NCBI GenBank assembly: GCA_009760855.2
Contig: WPIO01000145.1
Location: 583,001 to 647,000, forward strand
DNA from: Cristatella mucedo
Lineage: Eukaryota; Bryozoa; Phylactolaemata; Cristatellidae
Reading direction: 5' to 3'
DNA length: 64,000 nucleotides
Under the pieces are notes generated by a model. The model worked only from the letters and a program-made list of their open reading frames with translations, did no database searches and was not told where the DNA came from. A program made the position numbers and the translations under genes. This document shows, in pieces, positions 22,183 through 34,079 of the stretch (the stretch's first letter is position 1; each line of letters starts with the position of its first letter).

Positions 22183-23560
22183 GAGCACCGACACACTATT
22201 AGACCACACAAGCAATGCTTACCAAACTAGCTGTGCTACGTCAACGCATTAGTCATGTCTGATCACTTTTCAGGTGTCCAAAAGATGAAACACTCCAGAT
22301 ATGAGAAGGAATTTTTTGTAAACTAAGAGCCGTGATGGCACACTAGGTAAGGCGGTTGCCTTCACGACCTCGGTCCCGAGGTCGTGGGTTCGCTTCCTGC
22401 GGTTGGCGATCCATTATCGCCACAGCAAGTGGTGGTGATAGCCGTAAAGGCTCTTCTGTCGCTATACAAAAAGAGGCTGTTAAATCAGCTAGGATAACCA
22501 TAGCTTGAACATGGCAGGAGTTCATGCTGCAAGTCGAGATTCCGTTGCCATTACCTTTTTTGGAACAATAGAGAGCAGTTTCTTATTATTTTCAAGATCA
22601 ACTCAAAGGTGGGAAGAACTGAAGAAAGTCTTAGCCATCAACGTGACTCTGCCGCAAGGTGGAATTCAAGAGTGGAGGCTGTGAAAGCTATCAATGATAG
22701 ACTGAACAGCATTGTAGGTCTTTTGGAGCAACTGTATGAGGGCACGAATGGAGCACTCGAAAAAAAGAAGTGAAGCTGGCAGTCTCTTACATTGTATTTT
22801 GAACTAACTTTTTGGCTCTGTTGCCAGTTTGGTACAGCATCTTTAGGAAGATTCGCTGCTTTCAGAAATGACTGCTGGATCCAAAGAGGAGCTTTAAAGA
22901 CGCATCCTGTGACCTCCACTCTCTTGAGATTAGGTGGTCAAGACTTCAAGAAGACCAGTGCTAAGAATCCCCACTAGATGTCAAAAGGAAGATGTGAATT
23001 GTGGGATTTTGCTGTGGTTGCAGTGGCCAATTTTGGTTTCTCGTTGGAAGTTGAGAAGCTTTTGAAGACACTTGACCAGATACAATTCCGCCAGCGATGT
23101 CTAGATCTTGTAGGCTTCTATTATTCAGACATTGATGGAACAGGGCTGTACAGCTATATACGTGATTGTGAAATGCTTCTTGCCATACTAACGACTCGGC
23201 ACTAAAGCCACCAGTGGAACTCACGTCTTTCATCATCAGTTTTGGAGAGGATGTGTTTCCTAATTTGAGAGTTGCCTTGCAAGTTCTTCTCACCATAGCT
23301 GTATCAGTTGCCAGTTGCGAACGTTACTTTAGCAAGCCGAAGATAATCTTGTCATATCTGAGAGCATCATTGGGACAAGATTGACTCTCCATTTGCCTTG
23401 TTAAGCACGGAGAAAGAAATACCGAAAAATATTAACTTTCACACTGAAATAGACCAGTTTGCCACGTTCAACGCCAAAAAATAACCCCTAAGTCAAAGCA
23501 GTGATAGCAACCTTGTACCTTTACTACAGTTAGTAAAACTTTCTTTAATCGATATGCAGC
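22183..23560 (+). pseudogene. Degenerate hAT transposase, copy 2
   Basis: It is the inverted counterpart of copy 1 and extends over the same length. It retains the best C-terminal block: PPVELTSFIISFGEDVFPN, then VSVASCERYFSKPKIILSYL, which is the hAT dimerisation motif (SxxSCERxFSxxK). It is interrupted by a SINE at 22326-22492. It also carries a 7-bp deletion near 22637 relative to copy 1 that shifts the frame. Terminal inverted repeats are not evident, so the boundaries are where similarity between the copies stops. Confidence 0.75.
22326..22492 (+). mobile_element. tRNA-derived SINE inserted in hAT copy 2
   Basis: A full SINE (gagccgtgatggcacactag, aggtaaggcggttgcc, stem cacgacctcgg-tc-ccgaggtcgtg, gggttcgcttcc, gcaagtggtggtgatagcc, aagaggctgttaaatcagct) interrupts sequence that is continuous in hAT copy 1 near 16505. 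No clear target duplication is visible. Confidence 0.93.
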
Positions 23561-26500
23561 GTATGCTAGCGTTTCTTTTTTTTGCATTTCTTCTGTGGTG
23601 GAGCTGTTCTTGAAGCTGCTTTTGTCAAGGTGATGGGTGCTCTTTGTAGCTTTGTCCACGGGCGCCGAAAGGTCTCACTGCGCCTCTGGTCGGAGCCTGG
23701 AGGACAGAGGCTTTCCCTTCCCACCTTGGTCTCTTTCCACTGCCCCCGCGACTGTCGCCAAAGACGAAATTACGACGTACTTCCACTCGATGAGAATCCG
23801 CTGAGTTCGTGTCGAGTTATAGACACTCTTGATTGTGCAGTATGATTTGTCATTCCTTGCGGATTTTACCTCTATACGAAAATCTTGCGGTTCTTTTCCC
23901 CTAGATTAAACAGCATCTGGCTCCGCATCTGGCCACGAAAATTTCGTCTTTTCGCATATGAGAAATGCTTATTTTACAGTACCACAAAATTATGTAACCA
24001 TGTTCGTAACTTCACTCTTACTGCTACGTCCACGCAACACTCACTAGTTCAGATAGCGGCACAAAGAGAAATTCTTGAATTGCCGAAGGCTATCCGCAAC
24101 ACCGAGAGCGAAAAGAATTGCCTATATATTGCAGCGGCGACGGGCAACTTCAGGCAGATTCGTTGCGAGCTTAAGGCAGCCGGCGTTCACCGCAAAGAGT
24201 GAGAGAGAGCTGCTGCGGTCATGCTTTCACTTCACATACACTGGCCATTCCGGAAGTCGTGCTATGATAATACCCGTGCCAGCTCGCAGTCAGTGGCCAA
24301 GCTCAAAGGAATAATCACAGGCACTTCCCTGTGCCTATATACTTTTTATTTACGCATTCACGTTTGAAATAAAAATCATGACAGCACGGAGGCCAACTCT
24401 CACGATAATAATCACAATGAGAATTATCGTAAGTCTTGTGTGCAGCGCCATCAGTGAGCCAAATCTCCATTATGACGCCGCACGACTCGATGCAAGAGCT
24501 GCAGCAATCAAGAGTTAATGCGACAAGCAGCTAGGTATTGCTCCTAGACAAGCATGCACAGTCACACAACAAGGCTCCCGGGCTGGGGCCTCTGGTTGAG
24601 ACTTCCGGTTAATGAGCCTGGAGGCCTTGTATTGGATCCATTCCTTCAAAACTCGTGCCAGTCCCGCGACACTTGACGGCTAATAGTCTCGTGGCGCCCT
24701 GGGACCACTGGCTGGTTCCCAGGGACCGCTGTCATTTGAACTTTTGCCTTCCGACGTTTTCTTGTTCGCTGAGGCAAGCTCTCAGCTTGCGTCATGCTGG
24801 ATGAGAGTCCTCCTCCGCAGGCTGTCTCGCCTTCTCGCGTCGTACTGGCGGCGCTCAAAATGGCGACACCAAAACTCGAGCGAGTGAGCTGAGCTGAGCG
24901 CACGTGTACGCCCCTTCAAAACCCCAAGAGCGTGGATGAACGCATGGGCGCATTGTCGCCAGATGACCACTCTGGTTCAAATCGTCGTTTATCAAGTGAG
25001 TGCGTCGCTTTCGTGTTCCCAAATGTTATCTTGCACGTCTCCTATTCCTTACTAAAAGTTGCTATTCCTCAACTTATTGCAAGCGAATACCTATACATTT
25101 CTTATCGCTATCCTACTCATGCCGGCTCAGTTCAGCTTACAGATCCTTCGAAAAAGTTCCATGAAGCACACTAGGCACACTGTATTCATGAATGTGCTCA
25201 CACACAAAAGAGCCAGCAAAATAAAACGCAACCAAATCGATCGATACCGCGGTGCAGCAAGCGCATGTCAAGGTGAAGTCAGACGTGAGATCAAAGTCAG
25301 CATCGCTATTAGCAGCGTCCAGCATTCACTCACGCGGACGTTTTGTCCACTAATTCCGACTCATCTCCCATCGTTCATCGTTCATCCTGGTGCGGCTGTG
25401 CTTCGCTTCTATCCTCGCTTGCCGCCCCCTGGTGACTGGCACCTGCTGGCGCCGCGTGAGGCAGTGCCGCGAGGCTGATTGGCACTGAGCTCGCCTTCAT
25501 TGTCAGCGAGATGTCGCTGCATTCACTTTAAATCCTCAAGCCACTGCCTTCTGCACCGCCGGTCTGCGTGAAACTTCTAGTCCCGCGTCATTTGCTCTGT
25601 GTCATTTCCACTTACGATTAGAATAGCAATCTCGGGCTTCGCCTGCAACTTGGAACGGATGCTCAAGTTCACACCTGAAAGCCGTTTATCTCCAGCATGA
25701 GGACGGACCATCCCAAGGACTCAAAATCTATCTTCGTCGAGAGTACTTCCTAGATACGAGGATTTAAAATTCAAACCTTATTATCTGAGTTGCAGTGCAA
25801 GTTTGCAGGCTTTCAAATGAACTCGCTACTTCCTGTACATTTTCTCAATCACAATCATAAATGTCTAATAGCTGTTCTTGCATATCTCGGAAATAGTCGG
25901 GACCAATAGCCGCAGGCTGATCAAGGGTTGGCATTCCCGTGAACGAATCCATTGGCATTCATCAATTCGGCTGGAATACACGCGGTAAACGATGCTCCGC
26001 TGAACAGTATGCCATCAACAGAGGCGGCAAAAACCCGTAACAGTCGTCCTGCTTTTTGCTACACCACTCAGCAATAACTTCTACCACCATCGTGCGATTA
26101 CATCATTCACCATGCCATCTCCAGGGGATGTGACGGTGTTGTACAGCAGCTCTACGCAGCTTCCAAAAATAGATCTGATTCAAACTGACTGCCCTAATCA
26201 AAATGTAATTTATCCGGCATGGCAAAGGGATAAAAGAAATCGCATGCAACAATGGCCACGGCTGTGGTCTCCTGCTGGCCTCAAATCGCTTAAGCGTCAA
26301 GCCGTTTATTAAAGTAATCAATTAAAACACACACTTTCTTGCTGTCGCATTTAACTAGATGAAGGCCGCCAGTAAAGATCGCCACCGACTCGCCCCCATC
26401 GCCCAACGGGTAAAGCTATCGCTGTAGCCTGGTAGTCACACCAGGCCTCTTTTTGGCACTACGCGCCGTGCAGGAATTAAACTACGCTTCGACATTTACA

Positions 26501-27534
26501 AAAGTTTTCAAAATCCTTACGCATGCTAACCCGATAGAACCACTGCCTCAGACGACTCGACGTCTTCGTAGCCCAGTGTTGCACGTCTCTGGGCTTATCG
26601 TGCGCTCCTGTCGGAACTAAGGGCATGCATCTCCAAGGCACTGCCGTCAGCCAAGTTTCGATCTGACTATATGCATTCATTTTCTCCGAAACATTCCGAT
26701 AGAGCCTAAGCACGTTCCATCGTAACCAATAATGCTTGCTTTGCCATGGGGGTCAGACCTTCTCTCACGATGGCGGCAAAGTGGCTTTCGCGTATCCACC
26801 GAACCAGCCAATGCAGGTCCTCGACCACTTCCTGCTTATCCAACATGTCCGACAAAGTTTTTGCATCGTCTTAATCCCTACTCCGATAGTACACAGCGAT
26901 ACCTCAATCTCTGCATTACAGGAGCAGCAATTTCGCTTGCTGGCGAGTCATGTGACCTATGCTATCAGCATTCCTACAGGCAGTTCCAGCTCAGTGTTTT
27001 ATCAACTAACTATATTGCTCTTGCTTTCCAACGCATCGAAGGATTTTGCGCCCTCTCGTTGTTCGATTGTAAGCAGCAATTACAGGGCCGAAAGGCTAGA
27101 TAGACTTGTGAAGTTCACGCTTTGCGGTTCAGGCTGACAGCGAACGACCAGTAGTTATCGCACCAGGCCTGGGCAGAGCGGCACTCGTTTATCCTGTGAT
27201 GCCGTGAGACTTCGGCAAGCTCGTCCGGCTTTGACCCATGTAGAACCTGGGCGTGCCCTCCAAATGAACGTCGGGCATACCGAGAACGTCTCATCGCGCT
27301 TACAGAGAGACCGGGCTGGCCCCTCACTTTGCCCTTCCCCCTTTCTCGGCTCGCTACTGCTCGAGCAAAAGTCTGTATTTAAGCAAAAGTTTATAATAGT
27401 AAAAGTTTATTAAGTAAAAGGTCTGTAATTATGTAAAAATTTTATTCTGTAATTTCCATCCGCGCCTGCATAGGCGTGGATGGATATAACAGACTTTTTA
27501 CGATGGCTAACCATTTCGGTCTCTTCAGTTATTA
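23561..27534. other. Intergenic stretch without supported genes
   Basis: Short frames on both strands lack recognisable motifs. The 24.6-25.6 kb part is GC-richer, and 27360-27450 holds AT-rich imperfect repeats of a taaaagttta type. I cannot assign a gene or a named element here. Confidence 0.4.
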
Positions 27535-28130
27535 TAATAATAATAATAATAATAATATTGCACTTGATAAAGCGCCCTCAGAGAACTTAATCTCTTTCTA
27601 GGCGCTTTACATTTGCTGCAAAGTGATACGCAATAGAATAGTAAGTAAAATCATGCTTGAAAAACAAACAAAATGAATAACATGGTTAGGGGTTACATGC
27701 ACTGGGTCAGCATGCAAATGTGGTTAGTGGCAGCATGAACAGTGTCAGCACGCATAAGCACATCGAGGACGAATCACAAGGACCCACTAAATGCTGTCCT
27801 AAATAGGTATGTTTTTAAGTTTCTTTTAAATGTGGTCAGGTCAGGGGATGTTCTGATGCAGGTCGGGAGGGAGTTCCAGGCTGTGGGAGCATACGAGCTA
27901 AATGCACGGTCTCCAAAGGATTTAAGGTTTGTACGAGGTATTTCTAGACTGTTGGATTCCGAAAAGCGAGTGGTACGATGCTTTGCCTGATGGGGTAGTA
28001 TCTCTGAAAGATAGGCTGGAGCCATAGAATGAAGAGACCTAAAAGTGAGCGACAAAACCTTGAAGTCAATCCGTTGCTTGACTGGTAACCAGTGCAGGTC
28101 GGCGAGAAGTGAAGTAATGTGGCAACTTAT
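27535..28130 (-). mobile_element. L2-type LINE 3' part
   Basis: From an AAT tail and reversed hairpin (aaagcgccctcagagaactt) it runs through the 3' UTR. It then enters the ORF end, reading FRSLHSMAPAYLSEILPHQA and FGDRAFSSYAPTAWNSLP on the minus strand, closely like the LINE at 59.1-62.1 kb. Confidence 0.92.
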
Positions 28131-28254
28131 TCCACTCTTAACCGCTTAGCGTTTCTTCTTAGATAAGCAACAACTTCCTCATTCCATTAATAAATTCGGA
28201 CAGCAAGCCATCAATCCCTTAAGTGTTACCATCACCTTTCAAAATATTTCATGT

Positions 28255-28382
28255 TGTATATAAAGCATGATATTACTCACCATTCAATCGCGTTTCCCTT
28301 TGCAGCAAATGTAAAGCGCCTAGAAAGAGATTGAATTCTCTGAGGGCGCTTTATCAAGTGCATTATTGTTATTATTATTATA
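28255..28382 (+). mobile_element. L2-type LINE 3' terminus
   Basis: The last 125 bp or so of the family are present: ttactcaccattcaatcgcg, cagcaaatgtaaagcgcc, agagattgaattctctgagg, gcgctttatcaagtgc and an ATT tail. Confidence 0.9.
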
Positions 28383-28604
28383 AGGAACTGACGGGTCAAG
28401 AAACTTTAAAACAGGCCTTGTTGGTAATGACACTGGCTTTAGGCCACTTAATAATCCGCTACGGCACAAATGTAGGCATTGCCTAGTCAAGTCGCAGTAG
28501 GACGGCCAGCCGCATCAAAAGTGGCCGACTGTATTGTTGTAGCCGGTCTATCAAGTTAGGGAGTCATCGCGAGCCTCTTGCTTGCGCAGCAAGCTGGCAG
28601 AGTT

Positions 28605-28995
28605 TAACAATAACGATAGTAAAGGATTTGTATAGTACCCTCAGAGAACTGAATCTCTTTCTAGGCACTTTACAGATACTGTAAAGAACGCATGGCCACA
28701 CGATTCGCAGTAACATGCGCAACGCCACCAAGAATGACATTGTTAGATGTGACTTGCACAGGGTCAACATGTAGATACGGTTAGTAGCACCAAGGCGCAA
28801 TGTCAGCACGCATAAGCTTGCAAAAGACGAATCGCAAGAACCCACTACATGCTTTAACAAACTGGCTTGTTTTAAGCTTCTTTTTAAATGTCGGTATGTG
28901 AGGGGATGTGATGTCAGTCCGATATGAGTTCCAGGCTTTGGGAGCATATGAACTAAAGGCACGGTCTCTAAAGGATTTGAGGTTCGCACGAGCTA
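28605..28995 (-). mobile_element. L2-type LINE 3' part
   Basis: It has the reversed 3' hairpin (accctcagagaactgaatctc), the family 3' UTR and the end of the ORF (reversed gaccgtgcctttagttcatat). It is diverged and frameshifted. Confidence 0.88.
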
Positions 28996-29576
28996 TAGCT
29001 AAGCGATTTGTGTCAATTTGCAGCGTTCAGCTACGTTTTCACCCATGTCAACTTAATTGATTCGTGCGACTGTGGGTATTTTTAACCCAATGTGCCCACC
29101 AACAGGCTTATCGTGCGTTTCTGGCCGAGCTGCAAGTAAAGCTCTGCCAAGGTTACCTAGGTTATCTGAGCTGTGATAAGGCCTTTTCAAGATGCCCACT
29201 TCCGCCGCCAAAATTGCCAGTGAAGTCAGTAGATAGATATCTCATCACCATGACAAGTAATAACTAGTTGCTTTTAAAATAACTAGCTGCTTTTCTACCT
29301 TCTCCAAGCAGGATGCAACCTCTTTTTGGCCCGACACACTGCATGTTCTTGTTCTGCTTTTATTTAACGAAAGGCCACACGCTCTTTTAACGCAATGGCA
29401 TAACCCATAGAATTATAGATCAGCATGGTGCCCGACGACCTGCATCTACATCTATCTCACAGAGATTTACCTTAGCTCCCCATGGAAGTAAGCAATCTAC
29501 AATTGGGCTGCATGCATCATTCATATCGACTCCAGGGGCCTTCAGCCATCTGTACGGTGTTAAGGCGGCGCTAAGA
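28996..29576. other. Unassigned stretch between LINE fragments
   Basis: I see no supported gene or repeat here. Confidence 0.4.
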
Positions 29577-29665
29577 TAATAATAATAATAATAATAATAA
29601 ACTTGATGAAGCGCCCTCAGAGAACTCAATCTCTCTCTAGGCGCTTTACATCTGCTGCAAAGGGT
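29577..29665 (-). mobile_element. L2-type LINE 3' terminus
   Basis: An AAT tail is followed by gcgccctcagagaactcaatc and gcgctttacatctgctgcaa, the terminal 90 bp of the family in reverse. Confidence 0.88.
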
Positions 29666-30021
29666 GTGTGGGTCGTCAACATAGGTGTTAGTGCTAAAAC
29701 CAAAGTGCCGCGTCGATCTAACCACTGCTACGTACAATAATTTCTCGAGATCCACGTATTTACAGTTTCCTGTGACATCGCACAGCCGTTTGACGGCCTC
29801 TAACATTAGAACGAGCTTCCTAATTTAGCGCTAACAAATGAAAACTTAAATCCGATGTCCACCACCAGCTGACACTTCTTGCAATCGATGGTTCCTAGAG
29901 AATTCAGCGCCTTAGATCGAGAATGTCTACATGCCGATGATAGTAAAAACAACATATTTTCACTCGCTGCCTGTCCCTTGACACCCAAACCTCTTTTTTT
30001 GCCCATGCCCACCTCTCGCCT

Positions 30022-30162
30022 CCAGCATGCTGACCCAGTGCATGTAACCCCTAACCATGTTATTCATTTTGTTTGTTTTTCAAGCATGATTTTACTTACT
30101 ATTCTATTGCGTATCACTTTGCAGCAAATGTAAAGCGCCTAGAAAGAGATTAAGTTCTCTGA
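30022..30162 (+). mobile_element. L2-type LINE 3' terminus abutting a CT tract
   Basis: It runs from the family 3' UTR (cagcatgctgacccagtgca) to agattaagttctctgag. The expected gggcgcttt arm and ATT tail are replaced by CT-rich simple sequence. Confidence 0.88.
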
Positions 30163-30181
30163 GATGTCTCTCTCTTTGTCT

Positions 30182-30242
30182 CTCGCTCTCCCTGTCTCTC
30201 TCTCTCTCTCTCTGTCTCCCTCCATCCCTCCCTCCTTCTGTA

Positions 30243-30325
<83 letters not shown>
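30182..30325. repeat. (CT)n/(TCTG)n microsatellite
   Basis: Mixed CT and TCTG simple sequence runs for about 140 bp, with CCTCCCTCC interruptions near 30220. Confidence 0.95.
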
Positions 30326-30329
<4 letters not shown>

Positions 30330-30784
30330 GCTTCCTCATTCTCCCACTCTATTTCTCACTAAAAGTCTTTTTTTTTAAGTTACTACGCGGTCTTATTCGA
30401 ACGTCTTGTCGCCTAGCACTTAGGCCGTCGCTTCATTCAACCAGGGGTGCCGCAATCTGTAGCTCTGCTGTTCAGTGAATTCTCAGAGCAGATTCGGAAG
30501 CACTTCGTCCGCAGCATTCGAGGAAACATGCACGCGTGTACTCCGACGGGCAACAGCTAAACTTGGTCTGCACAAAATGGACATAGTATCCAGTAATTGA
30601 AGGCAAACTTAAAGCAGTACGACGCCGCCGTCAGGGTTTTGGAAATGTTTGAATGTTCTTTACGGCAATCGCAAAAGCTAAATGAAGAAACGCCTTGGAA
30701 AAAAAGCAGCGCACTAATCGCCTGCGCACTAATCGCGCGATTCGATCGTCGCGCGCCGCCAGAGGCGTAGCGAGGACCGAGCTG

Positions 30785-31070
30785 CAGCTCATCTCGGCAG
30801 GTCTCGGCAGGTCGCAGTAGCTTGCAGCAGCTCGGTGCATATCCCGGCAAATCGCGGCAGATCGCAGGTTGTCGCGGCAAGTCGCGGCAACTAGCGCCAG
30901 CTCGCGGCCAATCGCAGCAAATCCCTGTAGGTCTCGCGAGCTCGAACGAGCTCGCGAGACCTACAGGCAGCTCAAGACACCTCGAGGCTGCTCGCTGCGA
31001 ATCGAGCCTGCTCGCGGTAGCACTCGGCAGCTGGCGCTGGCTCTCTGCAGCTCGCGATGTAAGGGCTATT
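30785..31070. repeat. GC-rich 10-bp-period minisatellite with embedded palindrome
   Basis: About 28 degenerate units with strict 10-bp spacing follow one another. Examples are ctcggcaggt, cgcggcagat, cgcggcaagt, cgcggccaat, cgagcctgct and ctcggcagct. All three forward frames stay open across much of it because of composition. At 30925-30966 two 20-bp arms (ctgtaggtctcgcgagctcg and its exact reverse complement) are separated by only aa. I do not recognise the family, and coding is unlikely. Confidence 0.85.
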
Positions 31071-31487
31071 ACTGGGAAGCATCGACTGCTACGACCAAAC
31101 GAGCACCTACATAATGGAGCAGGCAGCTATAATAAAAACTCTCATTGGGGATTTTATGTTTCCGTGACGACGCAAATTTAATAGTGTGATTTTTCTTATC
31201 TTTTTTATCTTTTGACGCTAGCGAGAAGCCTAGGGTGTAGATAATATTTATGTAAAACACCTGCACCTATAATTTGATTGTTGTCATCATTTTCCGGCCA
31301 CTTCAAGCTCCCTCTGCTAAAATGCAGCAGTCAATGCTAGCATTTGACTTTTGGTGCCAATAAAACTTTTTACAATTAAATGGCAGGGGTAAAAAAACAA
31401 TAATTATGGAAATGCTCGAACTTCAAGCTGATAATGGAAACCATGCTGTCTCGTAGCAGAGTCTCCATGCGATCTCCAGTGCTCTCT

Positions 31488-31488
<1 letters not shown>
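31071..31488. other. Unassigned AT-richer spacer
   Basis: No gene or repeat family is supported between the minisatellite and the CT tract. Confidence 0.4.

Positions 31489-31539
<51 letters not shown>
31489..31539. repeat. (CT)n microsatellite
   Basis: This is a dinucleotide CT tract of about 50 bp. Confidence 0.95.
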
Positions 31540-31543
<4 letters not shown>

Positions 31544-31985
31544 GTACCGTCGATCGTCTGCGCAAGTGCAGCCGCCTTCTTCCCAGTCAAACGCGGATGC
31601 GTCGCCGCCAGAGGCGGAGGCGCTCGTAAGCACTCGAGGAGCCGAAACTACTCGAGGACGAGCAGGAAGCCGCGAAGCGGAAGCGGCGAAAAGCGCAGCG
31701 CGCGGGGCTGTCGACTCGCAGACGCTGCCTCGACGCGTGCCGAAGTACGGCGCCGCGGCAGACATTACAGCGCGGCAGCGACGAAGAGCGCCCGTACATC
31801 GAGCGTATACTGTTCGCTAGTCATGCTTAGCAAGTCCCCCCCCGCACGCTCCCCAGGACGGTACATTGCGGAACCGCAGAACGCGTGCCCGGCGAATGCC
31901 CCTGTGCAGCACCCGCCACGGCGTAGAGCTCGCGGGTTCAAAGCGCGGACTGCGGCCTGTGTCTCCTGCTTTAAATAAATAAATC

Positions 31986-32152
31986 CTAGCTGATTTAACA
32001 GCCTATTTTTGTATAGCGACAGAAGAGCCTTTGCGGCTATCACCACCGCTTGCAGTGGCGATAAAGGATCGCCCACCGCAGGAATCGAACCCACGACCTC
32101 GGGACCGAGGTCATGAAAGCAACCGTCTTACCTAGTGTGCCATCACGGCTCG
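31986..32152 (-). mobile_element. tRNA-derived SINE, near full length
   Basis: On the minus strand it reads cgagccgtgatggcacacta, aggtaagacggttgc, a stem with one mismatch (catgacctcgg/ccgaggtcgtg), gggttcgattcc, gcaagcggtggtgatagcc and a tail ending ctgttaaatcagct. It lies 435 bp from an oppositely oriented copy at 32588. Confidence 0.93.
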
Positions 32153-32587
32153 TTGAAAGCAAACAGCGCCGACGACTAAGCATAAGCAGCGTCGGATTTG
32201 GTTCATAGACGCTGTAGTTCGAAAGCCGAACGTGATTTCTCGGGTCTTAGTCTGCCTGACGCAACATGCCAGCGTATCGCTGGAGAGCTTCTGGATGCAG
32301 TGGGCAAGTGCCCGCTATTTACCCAATTCTCGTGTGAGCGGTAGCCGTATGACGACCTGGCTGAAATCTTGGCAATAGCTCGCCTTCCTCCTTCGAAGGA
32401 TAACGGTGGACCGCGTCACTTGGCCCCGAATAGTGAATTGTCGTTATTCTTTCGAGGGCGATCGGAGCGAAAGTTTGTTGAAAAGATTGTTGAAAGTTCT
32501 CCACGAAGTTTGACCGCAATTTGCGGCGATCGCCGGTGGCGCTGGCTATCGGCGGTTTCCATCTGCGGACCTTGGCAGCCTCTTTGG

Positions 32588-32757
32588 TGAGCCGTGAAGG
32601 CACATTAGGTAAGGCGGGTGCTTTCCACGACCTCTCTACCGAGGTCGTGGGTTCGAATCCTGCGGGGTGGGAGATCCTGTATTGCCGCAGCAAGCGGTGA
32701 TGAAAACCGTAAAGGCTCCTCTGTCGCTGTAATAAAAGAGGCTGCTAAATCAGCCAG
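32588..32757 (+). mobile_element. tRNA-derived SINE, near full length
   Basis: It has tgagccgtgaaggcacatta, aggtaaggcgggtgc, a stem in which one arm carries a small change, gggttcgaatcc (B box) and gcaagcggtgatg, and ends ctgctaaatcagcc. Confidence 0.92.
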
Positions 32758-32904
32758 GATTTATTTATATATCAGCTGAATCGGCTGGTATTTTCTTTCT
32801 CCGCTCGCGCCCGCGCTCGCGCCCATCGCTCGCGGAGGAGGCATGAGCGGAGCCTGAGCGGAGCCGCGCGCCTCCTCCACACTACGCGTCCGTCTACGGT
32901 GCGA

Positions 32905-32935
<31 letters not shown>

Positions 32936-32969
32936 CGAAGCTGCTATTGTCGCGCCAGCTGCCAGCTAG

Positions 32970-33660
32970 CCGGCCTGTGCAATCAGGCGCTTGCCGCTGG
33001 CGCAAACCTCTGCAGCTAGACTTGTCTGTCGTGAGCGTCGCAGCTGCCACATCAGACCACTTCTCGCCGACCTGCACTGGCTCCCAGTCAAGCAACGGAT
33101 CGACTTTAAGGTTCCGTCGCTCTCGCTCTGCGGTCCCTTCATTCTTTGTCTCCAGCCTGCCTATCGGATCTACTGCCCCCCCCGCCAGGCCAAGCATAGT
33201 ACCACCCGCTTTTCCGAATCTGTTTATCTATACTTCGTACATACCTCAAATTCTTTGGAGACCGTGCCTTTAGTTTGTATGCTCTCAAAGCCTGGAACTC
33301 ACTCCCGACTTGCGTCACGACATCTCCTGACTTGACCACGTTAAAAAGAAATTAAAAATGCATCTATTTATCACGCATATATTTATCGCCTTTATTTGGT
33401 CCCCGCGATTCGTCCTTTATGAGTGCTTATGCGTGCTGACACTGTTGCATGCTGCCGCTAACCACACTTGCATGCTGACCACCTGTGCATGTCACCCCCA
33501 ATCATGTTATTATTGTTGTGTATTCAGCATGCTACCACTAACCATTCGATCGCACTTTCTTTGCTGCAATTGTAACGCACCTAGAAAGAAATTGATTTCT
33601 CTTAGGGCGCTATGCCAAGTGTATTGTTACCATTATTATTGTTGTTATTATTATTATTAT
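32970..33660 (+). mobile_element. L2-type LINE 3' part
   Basis: It starts inside the C-terminal ORF region (caatcaggcgcttgccg, cttgtctgtcgtgagcgtcg, cgacctgcactggctccc). It continues through the gaccgtgcctttag block and 3' UTR to a diverged hairpin and ATT/ATC tail. It abuts a (GGC)n run at 32907-32933. Confidence 0.92.
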
Positions 33661-33825
33661 CATCATTATTATCTTGCCGTCCACGTCCGTTCACTCAAGC
33701 CAATGCGAGAACTTTCCGGCGACCACTGTAGACAGAGCTATGCAAAGGAAGAAAGCAGAGCAGACAGCTCGTGCGAACGTCCCACGGCATATCGTCACAC
33801 GGGGATAGGAAGGAAGGAACGACTT

Positions 33826-33975
33826 AAAGACTTGAAGGAAGGAAGGAAGGAAGGAAGGAAGAAAAGAAAGAAAGGAAGATAATAAGGAAGGAAGAAAAGA
33901 AAGAAAGGAAGATAATAAGGAAGGAAGAAAAGAAAGAAGGAGGAAAGAAAAGAAGGAAGGAAGAAAAGAGGGAAG
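33826..33975. repeat. (GGAA)n-type microsatellite
   Basis: A purine-rich tract of GGAA units with AAAG and GATAATAA interruptions follows an internal higher-order repeat of about 35 bp (aaaagaaagaaaggaag plus ataataaggaagg). Confidence 0.93.
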
Positions 33976-34079
33976 GAGCTCCACACCATGCTGCCAGACC
34001 TGATCGCTCGCGAGCGCATCGCGTCGCTCCGGTTTCTCGCTACGCGGACGTCATCGCCCGCTCCTGGGCTCGGCTAGCC

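Noticed and set aside
26380-26460. tRNA-like sequence near caacgggtaaagc
   Set aside because: There is no convincing B box or cloverleaf, and it does not match the SINE family.
28255-28382. CRISPR array or bacterial operon signals
   Set aside because: The regular ATT, CT and CA repeats are microsatellites or LINE tails. There are no direct repeats with unique spacers, and genes have introns.
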